Below are positions 1-5,478 of a stretch of DNA of 7,060 nucleotides, piece after piece. The DNA comes from Methanocalculus sp. GTDB taxonomy: Archaea > Halobacteriota > Methanomicrobia > Methanomicrobiales > Methanocorpusculaceae. The position numbers and the translations under genes are program-made. The notes under the pieces were generated by a model. That model worked only from the letters and a program-made list of their open reading frames with translations, did no database searches and was not told the DNA's origin. Each line of letters opens with the position of its first letter. Positions within the stretch are counted from its first letter, which is position 1. The stretch lies in the NCBI RefSeq assembly GCF_030651615.1, contig NZ_JAUSCG010000082.1, forward strand, positions 1-7,060. The letters run 5' to 3'.

Positions 1-634
1 TAGTTACAAACGCCCCGACCTCGTCATGCCGAATATCTGCCTCGCCAAGTCCTGCTGTGACAGCCCAAACAACTTCTTCAGCGGTAATGCCAAGGCGCGC
101 ACCTATCCCGATTACATAGGGTTTTGATCGGATAAGGACCGATACTCCCGGCCCGGCGACGACGATTCCGGGCTCCGGGATCTCATAGACAGGGACATCC
201 CCATCAAGAAAAGCTGCGTTTACCTTTCGGGTAGATGGGCGGTTTATTACCCGGCACTCTTCTGCCTGCGCATACCCTTCCACAGACGGACGTCCATACA
301 CCTCGGTTGCTGTTGAGATCACAGGAGTTACCCCAAGTACTGTGAGCCGGTATGCGAGATCGTTTCCTCCATGATGCCCCCCGAGTATCGGGATGGCATA
401 CTGACAATCCGGGGTTACGACGACGACCGCCGGGTCATGCCATTTATCTGTCATGAGGGGTGCGCATGAGCGTACTGCGATCCCAGCCGACATCAGTGCG
501 ATGATCCCTTTGTACTCCTGAAATGCGGATGCAAAGACATCATCATGGTAGGTGAGAAGATCTGCCTCTATTGCTTCTGCTATCTCTTCTCCGAGTGTTA
601 AAAATCGTGGCAGAGCAATGACACAGCACTTCAT
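1..634 (-). CDS. cbiG: Cobalt-precorrin-5A hydrolase CbiG (3' end beyond left edge)
   Basis: CbiG opens the delta-lactone ring of cobalt-precorrin-5A and releases the C-20 carbon as acetaldehyde, a cytosolic step of the anaerobic cobalamin pathway. The reading frame is open from the ATG at 634 to the window edge, giving 211 residues. Residues 1-115 match the CbiG N-terminal domain, with IIALMSAGIAVRS at 44-56 and the family signature GGHHGGNDLA at 85-94. A short middle segment follows (about 116-172, with NRPSTRKVNAAF at 131-142). The CbiG C-terminal domain then begins (VIGIGARLGI at 174-183) and is cut by the edge; full-length members have roughly 330-350 residues. The start codon overlaps the cbiF stop as ATGA, and no Shine-Dalgarno sequence is visible upstream, so translation probably depends on termination of cbiF (inference). 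CbiF produces the substrate of CbiG, so the order is functionally sensible. No frameshift is seen. Confidence 0.93.
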   Translation of the reverse strand, partial: MKCCVIALPRFLTLGEEIAEAIEADLLTYHDDVFASAFQEYKGIIALMSAGIAVRSCAPLMTDKWHDPAVVVVTPDCQYAIPILGGHHGGNDLAYRLTVLGVTPVISTATEVYGRPSVEGYAQAEECRVINRPSTRKVNAAFLDGDVPVYEIPEPGIVVAGPGVSVLIRSKPYVIGIGARLGITAEEVVWAVTAGLGEADIRHDEVGAFVT

Positions 635-1347
635 GAGTAGAGATGTGAATGGATAAACCCGCTCTCGATCCCAAGGACAGCCTCTCCGATGATGATCAGG
701 GCAGTTTTTGTGATCCCTGCCGCATCCGCTTTATCTGCGATATCGGCAACTGTTCCTTTGACGATACGCTGATCGTCCCAGCTGGCATGATAGACGACAG
801 CTGCAGGTGTATCCTGTGAGCATTCAACCCGCTCCATAATCTCATGGATCTTCTCTGTTCCAAGGAAGATGACAAGTGTCTCACCGAAACGGGAGAACTC
901 ACGGATTCGGTCATACTCAAGTGTGGCACCTGCCGGGCGGGTGATGATGACGCTCTCCGAGACCCCTCTGAGGGTAAACTGGGTCTTGAGTGCCGCTGCT
1001 GCTCCAAAGAGGGAAGAGACGCCTGGAATGATCTCAGCAGTGATGCCTTCCCTTGCAAGAACCGCCATCTGCTCCACAATCGCACCATATATTGCCGGGT
1101 CTCCGGAATGAAGACGGACAACACGTTTCCCCTCTGAGACGCCGGTTCGGATTGCCCCACATATCTCGTCTAAATTCATCTTTGAAGAGTCGAGCTTCTG
1201 TTCCGCAGGAGATGCTTCGACGAGCTCCGGGTTCACAAGAGATCCCGCATAGATGAGAATATCTGCTCTCTTTAACAGATCCATCCCCTTCACCGTGATC
1301 AGGCCGGGATCTCCACATCCGGCACCAACAATAAAAAACTGGCTCAT
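631..1347 (-). CDS. cbiF: Cobalt-precorrin-4 C(11)-methyltransferase CbiF
   Basis: CbiF transfers a methyl group from S-adenosylmethionine to C-11 of cobalt-precorrin-4, giving cobalt-precorrin-5A. The 238-residue protein is a complete tetrapyrrole methylase, close to the usual 250 residues. The first glycine-rich loop is VGAGCGDPGLITVKG (7-21), followed by LHSGDPAIYGAI (79-90), IPGVSSLFGAAAAL (107-120) and the CbiF-like segment FTLRGVSESVIITRPAG (124-140). The last of these separates it from the C-20 and C-17 methylases. The loop has Cys11 where many tetrapyrrole methylases have Pro. The start is set by a GAGG motif about 9 bases upstream, and the gene starts directly after the cbiL stop (TAAATG). 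It overlaps cbiG by 4 bases. It is the third gene of a cotranscribed cbiTLFG block. Other methylase subfamilies (CobM) catalyse the equivalent aerobic step; the methanogen-like setting and cbiG favour the cobalt-dependent version. Confidence 0.94.
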   Translation of the reverse strand: MSQFFIVGAGCGDPGLITVKGMDLLKRADILIYAGSLVNPELVEASPAEQKLDSSKMNLDEICGAIRTGVSEGKRVVRLHSGDPAIYGAIVEQMAVLAREGITAEIIPGVSSLFGAAAALKTQFTLRGVSESVIITRPAGATLEYDRIREFSRFGETLVIFLGTEKIHEIMERVECSQDTPAAVVYHASWDDQRIVKGTVADIADKADAAGITKTALIIIGEAVLGIESGFIHSHLYS

Positions 1348-1956
1348 TTACTTCCTCGCATAGAGTATGCTAAAATAACTGCTTTCATCAGGGAGTTCAT
1401 TCCCTGAAAACACTGCCATACCTTCCATAAACATCCGCTCAACCAGGATGAACTCAGAATACCCTTCTCCTCTGAGTCGTTCTGCTGCCTGTTTTGGATG
1501 TCTGACCTTCAACGTGATAGAAACATCCGGATCTGATCCATCTGAGACTGAAAAGCTCCTGGATATCGGGACACCGGCAACTGAAGCGAAGGCGGTGATC
1601 GAGCTTATACCGGGTACCGTCTCACATTCGATCTCCGGGTGATCCCGCTTTAAGATTGCTGTCAGACGCGAAAAGGTGGAGAAGAAGTTGGGGTCCCCGA
1701 TGATCCCAAAGATCGCAGTCCCCTTCATGGCATAGGGGGCAATTCTCTTTGCATTCTCCTCCATACAGGCTTCGATATATGACTCGTCGCTTGTCATCGG
1801 AAAATCAAGAGTGACGGCATCGCTCCTGTAGGGTTCAACGAGATTGTACGCCATCTCACCCGGCACAAAGACCGCTTCTGCCTCACGAAGGAGCCGTGCC
1901 GCCTTGATTGTAAGCAGTTCGGGATCTCCGGGCCCAAGACCCACTGCGATCAACAT
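1348..1956 (-). CDS. cbiL: Cobalt-precorrin-2 C(20)-methyltransferase CbiL
   Basis: CbiL methylates C-20 of cobalt-factor II/cobalt-precorrin-2 with S-adenosylmethionine, committing uroporphyrinogen-derived tetrapyrroles to the corrin branch. The 202-residue protein is a tetrapyrrole methylase with the N-terminal loop VGLGPGDPELLTIKAARLL (5-23). It has the C-20-type segment VFVPGEMAYNLVEPYRSD (29-46) and LDFPM (50-54). GIIGDPNFFSTFSRL lies at 84-98, where the C-11 enzymes instead carry SGDPAIYG. VPGISSITAFASVAGVPI follows at 114-131. It is slightly shorter than typical bacterial members (about 230). The start is supported by a GGGGGGTG ribosome-binding site ending about 6 bases upstream. The gene overlaps the end of cbiT by 7 bases and abuts cbiF, so the three are almost certainly one transcript. 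CobI is the name of the aerobic counterpart. Confidence 0.92.
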   Translation of the reverse strand: MLIAVGLGPGDPELLTIKAARLLREAEAVFVPGEMAYNLVEPYRSDAVTLDFPMTSDESYIEACMEENAKRIAPYAMKGTAIFGIIGDPNFFSTFSRLTAILKRDHPEIECETVPGISSITAFASVAGVPISRSFSVSDGSDPDVSITLKVRHPKQAAERLRGEGYSEFILVERMFMEGMAVFSGNELPDESSYFSILYARK

Positions 1957-2489
1957 CTGCTACACCCCCCTACAATGATGTATATCGGATTAATCGGTTT
2001 GAACATGGTCTTTCCAAGGAGATCGTACGATCGTGAAACCTGAATATGGATCGCTTCGGAGAAGATTCCAAGAGATCGCATCTCGGCGATGGCAAGAGCC
2101 GCCGTCTCAAGGAGTACTGCATTGACAACGATTGATCTCACCCTCTTCTCAGCAAGTGCCAGAAGAATCTCTGAAAGTCCCTTCGTTCCTCCAATGAATG
2201 CCACATCAATCTTCTGCTTCTCCGAAAGGAATTGTATGGCATCCCCTTCTATTAAAGTGATATTTCGGCATCCGGCAGACTCAATCGTCTCACGAGCGAC
2301 ATTAATTGCCTCAGGCCGGAGGTCTATAGCAAAGACATGCTCTGCGGTCTTTGCAATGGCAATACTGACCGACCCTGTTCCACATCCGATGTCGATGGCA
2401 TAATCCCCGGGAGATATCCCGAGTTTCTCCAGTGCTACCGCACAGACTTCAGGCTGTGTCGGCCCCCCTCTCAGTTCACTCGTTGTCAT
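1950..2489 (-). CDS. cbiT: Cobalt-precorrin-6B C(15)-methyltransferase (decarboxylating) CbiT
   Basis: CbiT methylates C-15 and decarboxylates the C-12 acetate side chain of cobalt-precorrin-6B. The 179-residue protein is a class I Rossmann methyltransferase, unlike the tetrapyrrole-methylase fold of its neighbours. GGPTQPEV (8-15) is the CbiT N-terminal signature. The SAM-binding motif DIGCGTGSVSIAIA lies at 33-46, the acidic ribose-binding strand is FAIDLRPEAI (53-62), GDA is at 82-84, and IGGTKGLSEIL (99-109) matches the CbiT 'GG' strand. It is a stand-alone CbiT with no fused CbiE, as usual in archaea; the CbiE partner for C-5 is not in this window. It is the first gene of the block, with no clear Shine-Dalgarno before its ATG, so a weak or short leader is likely. 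Its last residues overlap the cbiL start. Confidence 0.92.
   Translation of the reverse strand: MTTSELRGGPTQPEVCAVALEKLGISPGDYAIDIGCGTGSVSIAIAKTAEHVFAIDLRPEAINVARETIESAGCRNITLIEGDAIQFLSEKQKIDVAFIGGTKGLSEILLALAEKRVRSIVVNAVLLETAALAIAEMRSLGIFSEAIHIQVSRSYDLLGKTMFKPINPIYIIVGGCSRC
1963..1970 (-). promoter_or_regulatory. Ribosome-binding site of cbiL
   Basis: Read on the minus strand, GGGGGGTG lies 6 bases before the cbiL ATG, inside the 3' end of cbiT. It supports this start and indicates that cbiL can recruit ribosomes itself, although it overlaps cbiT. Confidence 0.6.
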
Positions 2490-2536
2490 AAGATCGTTTG
2501 TTTAATCAGGCAGGATCTGGCCCACCTGCCGGTCAG

Positions 2537-2562
2537 AAAATATTGGCTGGAAATCTTAATAG
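2537..2562 (-). promoter_or_regulatory. Possible promoter of the cbiTLFG operon
   Basis: Two AT-rich boxes can be read on the minus strand upstream of cbiT: AATATTTT (2544-2537) and CTATTAAG (2562-2555). With the usual archaeal TATA-to-start distance of about 27 bases they would place transcription starts near 2513 or 2531, giving leaders of roughly 24 or 42 bases. Which one is used, if either, cannot be decided from the sequence. Confidence 0.3.
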
Positions 2563-2570
2563 TTATTGGG

Positions 2571-2632
2571 TCTCTCTCCTGCAATTGAGAGATATCTGTT
2601 CTGAGCAGATATACTGGTAAATCACATGATTT
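2571..2632. repeat. Cluster of three inverted repeats in the divergent intergenic region
   Basis: Three separate dyads follow one another between cbiT and the ferredoxin gene. TCTCTC (2573-2578) pairs with GAGAGA (2587-2592) across 8 bases. ATATCTG (2592-2598) pairs with CAGATAT (2606-2612) across 7 bases. AAATCA (2619-2624) pairs with TGATTT (2627-2632) across 2 bases. They lie upstream of both presumed promoters. This is where an operator for either transcription unit would be expected, but a regulator is not known and some of the dyads may be chance. Confidence 0.45.
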
Positions 2633-2647
2633 CTCCTGATAAGAATC

Positions 2648-2660
2648 AATATTATTAAAC
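2648..2660 (+). promoter_or_regulatory. Probable TATA-type promoter of the ferredoxin-reductase pair
   Basis: The AT-rich stretch AATATTATTAAAC is centred about 32 bases before the ferredoxin ATG at 2686. With the archaeal spacing the transcript would start near 2680, leaving a leader of only a few bases. This fits the absence of a Shine-Dalgarno sequence before that ATG. Confidence 0.45.
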
Positions 2661-2685
2661 GTCCATCTGATCCATTACATTGTCA

Positions 2686-2859
2686 ATGCTCAATATACGA
2701 CGGGATATCTGTGGGTATTGTGGAGCGTGTGTCTCCGTCTGTCCGGAAGGTGCCCTTGAGCTCATAGATGCATATCTTACGGTGGATCACACCTGTATCG
2801 ATTGTGGTATCTGTGAGAAAGTCTGTCCGCTCGGCGCTCTGGAGGTCATTAAGGAATGA
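2686..2859 (+). CDS. Small 2x[4Fe-4S] ferredoxin, likely electron donor to the lipid reductase
   Basis: This is a compact 57-residue ferredoxin, almost nothing but two iron-sulfur motifs. The first is C9-x2-C12-x2-C15-x3-C19-P (CGYCGACVSVCP). The second is C37-x2-C40-x2-C43-x3-C47-P (CIDCGICEKVCP). All eight cysteines are present, so two [4Fe-4S] clusters are expected. It has no signal peptide or membrane segment and should be cytosolic. Its TGA overlaps the ATG of the reductase as ATGA, and the reductase's ribosome-binding site lies within its 3' end, so the two are translated together. In Methanosarcina a ferredoxin encoded next to geranylgeranyl reductase is known to be required for full lipid saturation, which makes the same role here a strong inference. 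The alternative is a general low-potential carrier. The start ATG has no ribosome-binding site, and a leaderless transcript is likely. Confidence 0.92.
   Translation: MLNIRRDICGYCGACVSVCPEGALELIDAYLTVDHTCIDCGICEKVCPLGALEVIKE
2841..2846 (+). promoter_or_regulatory. Ribosome-binding site of the geranylgeranyl reductase
   Basis: GGAGGT lies 9 bases before the ATG at 2856, within the last codons of the ferredoxin gene. It is a near-perfect match to the archaeal anti-Shine-Dalgarno complement and fixes the start of the reductase. Confidence 0.8.
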
Positions 2860-4049
2860 AACGACAGTATGATCTGCTGATCATCGGTGGAGGGCCCGGT
2901 GGGGCGTTAGCAGCGAAGACTGCGGTAGAGAAAGGTCTATCTGTCTGTCTTGTTGAGAAACGACCTGCCATTGGGGCTCCTGTCCGTTGTGCGGAGGGTA
3001 TCGGAAAAGAGCTGCTGACTGACTTCCTGCCTCCCGATCCAAAATGGATCTGCACGGATATTGAACGTGCCGAGCTTATTGCTCCGGATGGATTCTCAAT
3101 GCTCCTTGAACCAAGGATGGCGGGTAACGAGGTCGGTTATATTCTTGACCGGAAAGTCTTCGATCGTGAACTTATCTGGAAAGCGGCAGAGGCCGGTGCT
3201 GAGACCTATGTGAAGGCAAGGGCAACCGCACCGATTATGAAAGATGGCGCCGTTGCTGGTGCTGTCATCGAGCAGCATGGGAAAATATACGACGTGCATG
3301 CCGATATCGTCATTGCTGCAGATGGCATTGAGTCGAAGTTTGCCAGATGGGCAGGGATCAACACTACTGTCCCGCTCCGGGAGATCGAGACCTGTGCGCA
3401 GTACCTGATGACCGGAATCGACATCGATTCGCAGAAGACCTCTTTCTTCCTTGGAAATGAGGTTGCACCTGCCGGATATGTCTGGATCTTCCCAAAAGGT
3501 GATGGGATTGCTAATGTCGGTCTTGGAATCGGTGGCGGGAAGAGCGGTGCTGGTCATCGCGCAAAGGATTATCTTGACCGGTTTGTATCCAGGATGTTCC
3601 CTGACGGGAAGATAATCGAACTTATTATCGGTGGTGTCTCGATCTGTAAACCACTTCCCTGCACCGTTGCTGATAATATGATGATCGTCGGTGATGCGGC
3701 ACGCATATCTGATCCGATCACCGGCGGGGGCATCTATAATGCGATGTACACCGGCAGGCTCGCCGGAGAGACCGCAGTCAACGCAATCGAGCTTGGAAAT
3801 ACCAAAAAAGCTTCATTAATGCCTTATGATTCCGAATGGCGTGCTTCAAAGATGGGTAAAGCACTTGATCGGAACTATGCAGTGAAAGAGGTCTTCACAA
3901 AGCTCTCAGATGAAAAGCTGAATACTATCATACACTCGATAGCAAAACTGAATCTTGAGGAGTTCAGCACACTGACTCTTATCACAGAATTGATCAGGGC
4001 AAACCCGTCACTCCTCCTTGAATTGAAGCACCTCAGATCCTTTCTCTGA
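2856..4049 (+). CDS. Digeranylgeranylglycerophospholipid reductase (geranylgeranyl reductase family)
   Basis: This flavoenzyme reduces the double bonds of geranylgeranyl chains in archaeal membrane lipid precursors, producing saturated phytanyl chains; it acts at the cytosolic face of the membrane. The 397 residues match the family's usual length. A dinucleotide-binding motif for FAD, LIIGGGPGGALAA (8-20), is followed by the acidic end of strand 2 (VEKRPAIGAP, 33-42). PVRCAEGIG (42-50) carries the conserved cysteine (Cys45). A second FAD contact is VIAADGIESKFARWAG (152-167), and PAGYVWIFP (205-213) is the family's substrate-site signature. The distal FAD motif is IVGDAARISDPITGGGI (277-293). 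No membrane segment is evident. The start is fixed by a strong GGAGGT site and by the 4-base overlap with the ferredoxin gene, its probable electron donor. The related 2,3-reductase and bacteriochlorophyll-type reductases (ChlP) are less likely in this setting. Confidence 0.93.
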   Translation: MKRQYDLLIIGGGPGGALAAKTAVEKGLSVCLVEKRPAIGAPVRCAEGIGKELLTDFLPPDPKWICTDIERAELIAPDGFSMLLEPRMAGNEVGYILDRKVFDRELIWKAAEAGAETYVKARATAPIMKDGAVAGAVIEQHGKIYDVHADIVIAADGIESKFARWAGINTTVPLREIETCAQYLMTGIDIDSQKTSFFLGNEVAPAGYVWIFPKGDGIANVGLGIGGGKSGAGHRAKDYLDRFVSRMFPDGKIIELIIGGVSICKPLPCTVADNMMIVGDAARISDPITGGGIYNAMYTGRLAGETAVNAIELGNTKKASLMPYDSEWRASKMGKALDRNYAVKEVFTKLSDEKLNTIIHSIAKLNLEEFSTLTLITELIRANPSLLLELKHLRSFL

Positions 4050-4051
4050 GG
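4031..4051 (+). terminator. Stem-loop spanning the stop codon of the lipid reductase
   Basis: CCTCAGA (4031-4037) pairs perfectly with TCTGAGG (4045-4051) around a 7-base loop; the second arm contains the TGA at 4047-4049. It has no T-tract. It could shape the 3' end of the mRNA, and it lies directly next to a second, GC-rich stem-loop. Confidence 0.35.
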
Positions 4052-4054
4052 TTG

Positions 4055-4079
4055 CCTCCCCCGGTCCCTGACCGGGAGG
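4055..4079. terminator. GC-rich stem-loop between convergent genes
   Basis: CCCGGTC (4060-4066) pairs with GACCGGG (4070-4076) across a 3-base loop. After two bulged bases, the outer CCT (4055-4057) pairs with AGG (4077-4079). It fills the gap between the convergent reductase and RCK genes and could serve both strands. Archaeal termination relies mainly on T-runs, and only a short TTTT (4087-4090) follows, so a role in 3'-end protection or processing is equally possible. Confidence 0.45.
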
Positions 4080-4081
4080 AA

Positions 4082-4741
4082 CTACAGTTTTCTGAACTGC
4101 TGGCTTAAATACCTGAGAGTATTCATCTCAGCATCTTTTCTTGAGAAGACCGTGATGGTATCTTCAGGACGAATGACGATATCTCCGCGAGGGATGATGA
4201 GTTCTCCTGCCCGGTGTATTGCGATGAAGACATAATCCTTCACCTCAAGCTCACGGATCTCTCTATCCACTCCGTGAGATCCGGCTTCAACAGTAATCTC
4301 GAAGATGCCTCCTCCCGGTATTGAAGCGAGCGCCAGTGTGTTTGGATTCTCTGCCCATGTGTAGAGTGATCGAGCCACTATTTCGTCAGGATTTTCGCTT
4401 ATCCTGACACCAACCTCTTTAAAGAGCTCCGAATGCTCCTTCTGGTTGACGACTGATACCACATTTGGAACGGAGTACCTTTTGGCGAGCCAGCAGGTCA
4501 TCAGGTTTGCGGCATCATCACTTGTGGTTGCAACAAGTGCATTCGCATGATCGATTCCCGCATCTTCAAGGATGGATTTGTCGGTGGCATTACCGGTGAT
4601 GGCAAGGAGATCGTAGGATTCAAGCATATAGGAGCACCGATCCTCGTCCTGATCGATGACTACCACACTGTCGCCATTTTCAGCGGCAAATGCAGCAAGA
4701 TTTCTGCCGATTCCGCCGAGCCCCACCACGATGATGTACAT
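4082..4741 (-). CDS. trkA: RCK/TrkA-type NAD-binding potassium transport regulator
   Basis: The protein has the two domains of TrkA/KtrA-type regulators, cytosolic subunits that gate membrane K+ channels or transporters in response to bound nucleotide. Residues 1-120 form the RCK_N (TrkA_N) Rossmann domain. It has the nucleotide loop VGLGGIGRNLA (6-16), the acidic residue of strand 2 at Asp30 (VVVIDQDEDRC, 26-36), GNATDKSILEDAGID (50-64) and VATTSDDAANL (70-80). Residues about 135-219 form the RCK_C (TrkA_C) ligand domain, with EITVEAGSHGVDREIREL (148-165) and the closing IVIRPEDTITVFS (188-200). At 219 residues it is a single-repeat protein, half the size of bacterial tandem TrkA, so it probably works as a dimer or octamer ring. 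No TrkH/TrkG-type membrane subunit is in the window, so its partner, and whether the ion is K+, are inferred. A weak AGGTA lies 9 bases before the start. Confidence 0.88.
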   Translation of the reverse strand: MYIIVVGLGGIGRNLAAFAAENGDSVVVIDQDEDRCSYMLESYDLLAITGNATDKSILEDAGIDHANALVATTSDDAANLMTCWLAKRYSVPNVVSVVNQKEHSELFKEVGVRISENPDEIVARSLYTWAENPNTLALASIPGGGIFEITVEAGSHGVDREIRELEVKDYVFIAIHRAGELIIPRGDIVIRPEDTITVFSRKDAEMNTLRYLSQQFRKL

Positions 4742-4771
4742 ATACGGGATTACCTGTGCTCTAATTAAAAT
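4737..4771. promoter_or_regulatory. Overlapping divergent promoters of the RCK gene and rnhB
   Basis: Only 53 bases separate the two divergent start codons. TACATATAC (4737-4745), which covers the RCK start codon, is a TATA-like box for rnhB and would place a start near 4768, upstream of the rnhB ribosome-binding site. The AT-rich TAATTAAAAT (4762-4771), read on the minus strand as ATTTTAATTA, would place the RCK transcript start near its own ATG. These readings are by spacing only. Confidence 0.4.
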
Positions 4772-4778
4772 ACCTTGC

Positions 4779-4786
4779 GGAGTGAT
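4779..4786 (+). promoter_or_regulatory. Ribosome-binding site of rnhB
   Basis: GGAGTGAT ends 8 bases before the ATG at 4795. It differs from the archaeal GGAGGTGAT consensus by one missing G and supports this start codon. Confidence 0.65.
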
Positions 4787-4794
4787 TTGTATTC

Positions 4795-5433
4795 ATGTTC
4801 TGTGGTGTCGATGAAGCCGGGAAGGGTGCTGTCCTTGGCCCAATGGTGGTAGCCGCCGCAGGAATCGTCGACTCTTCAATTATTGACCCCATCGGTATCC
4901 GTGATTCAAAACAGCTCTCTCCACGGAGGCGTGAGGAGATCTATACGATCCTCATCTCTGCATGCGAATATCATGTCGTATATATCTCCCCGGAAGAGAT
5001 CGATTCTTCTCTTCCTGTTGAGTCGTTAAACCTTGTTGTTGCACGGGCTCATGCCGCCTGTGTTGCGGCACTTTCTCCCAGAACTGCATACCTTGATGCC
5101 TGTGATGTGAACGCTGCCAGATTCGCTGATACGGTTCTGCATCTCCTCAAAACACCCTGTGAGATCATTGCAGAGCATCGGGCCGATAACTCATATATGA
5201 TTGTCGGGGCTGCAAGCATCATCGCAAAAGTGCTCCGGGATCGTTCGATACAGGAACTTCGAGAGGAGTATGGGGATATCGGGAGCGGATACCCATCAGA
5301 TAAAAAGACAGTCCAGTTTCTTAAAGACTATATCCGGGAGTATGCGGCACCTCCCCCCTGTGCACGAAAGAGCTGGAAGACTGTCTCGGGACTTCTCTCT
5401 GCACAGAACCAGTCTTCCCTCTTTGATTTCTGA
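4795..5433 (+). CDS. rnhB: Ribonuclease HII with C-terminal PCNA-binding peptide
   Basis: RNase HII cuts the RNA strand of RNA-DNA hybrids and removes single ribonucleotides and primer remnants from DNA. The 212 residues are the normal archaeal length. The catalytic acids are all visible: Asp6 and Glu7 in GVDEAGKGAVLGPMVVAAAG (4-23), Asp101 in AYLDACDVNAARFA (98-111), and Asp131 in AEHRADNSYMIVGAASIIAKVLRD (126-149). RDSKQLSPRRRE (36-47) is a further family motif, as is GSGYPSDKKTVQFL (163-176). The last seven residues, QSSLFDF (206-212), fit the PIP-box pattern Q-x-x-hydrophobic-x-x-aromatic, which in other archaea tethers RNase HII to the sliding clamp PCNA. The start is fixed by the ribosome-binding site and by DEAG lying six residues in. 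It is divergent from the RCK gene and 45 bases upstream of the M50 protease. Confidence 0.95.
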   Translation: MFCGVDEAGKGAVLGPMVVAAAGIVDSSIIDPIGIRDSKQLSPRRREEIYTILISACEYHVVYISPEEIDSSLPVESLNLVVARAHAACVAALSPRTAYLDACDVNAARFADTVLHLLKTPCEIIAEHRADNSYMIVGAASIIAKVLRDRSIQELREEYGDIGSGYPSDKKTVQFLKDYIREYAAPPPCARKSWKTVSGLLSAQNQSSLFDF

Positions 5434-5443
5434 TCTGATGAAG

Positions 5444-5462
5444 GGTATTAAGAAGATATATC
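5444..5462 (+). promoter_or_regulatory. Possible promoter of the M50 protease gene
   Basis: The 45-base gap after rnhB contains GGTATTAAG (5444-5452) and the palindrome GATATATC (5455-5462). By archaeal spacing they would start a transcript near 5475 or 5485, at or about the ATG at 5479. No ribosome-binding site precedes that ATG, so a leaderless message is plausible; co-transcription with rnhB is not excluded. Confidence 0.35.
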
Positions 5463-5478
5463 TCCAATAGTAATCCTA

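Noticed and set aside
204..407. A 67-codon open frame on the minus strand in the left part of the window
   Set aside because: It is a frame-shifted shadow of cbiG, whose own frame is open from 634 to the edge and carries the GGHHGGN signature.
696..1160. A 154-codon open frame on the minus strand, offset from cbiF
   Set aside because: It lies wholly inside cbiF in another frame, is rich in Ser and Arg, has no recognisable motif, and cbiF itself is unmistakable.
2089..2403. A 104-codon plus-strand open frame antisense to cbiT
   Set aside because: No family motif and low-complexity Ser/Ala composition; it mirrors the cbiT codon pattern on the opposite strand.
2490..2685. Possible cobalamin riboswitch upstream of cbiT
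   Set aside because: I could not find a B12-box-like conserved core or enough paired elements in the right order; the dyads present are short and separate.
3096..3557. A 153-codon minus-strand open frame antisense to the lipid reductase
   Set aside because: No motifs and no ribosome-binding site noted; the reductase motifs on the plus strand account for the region.
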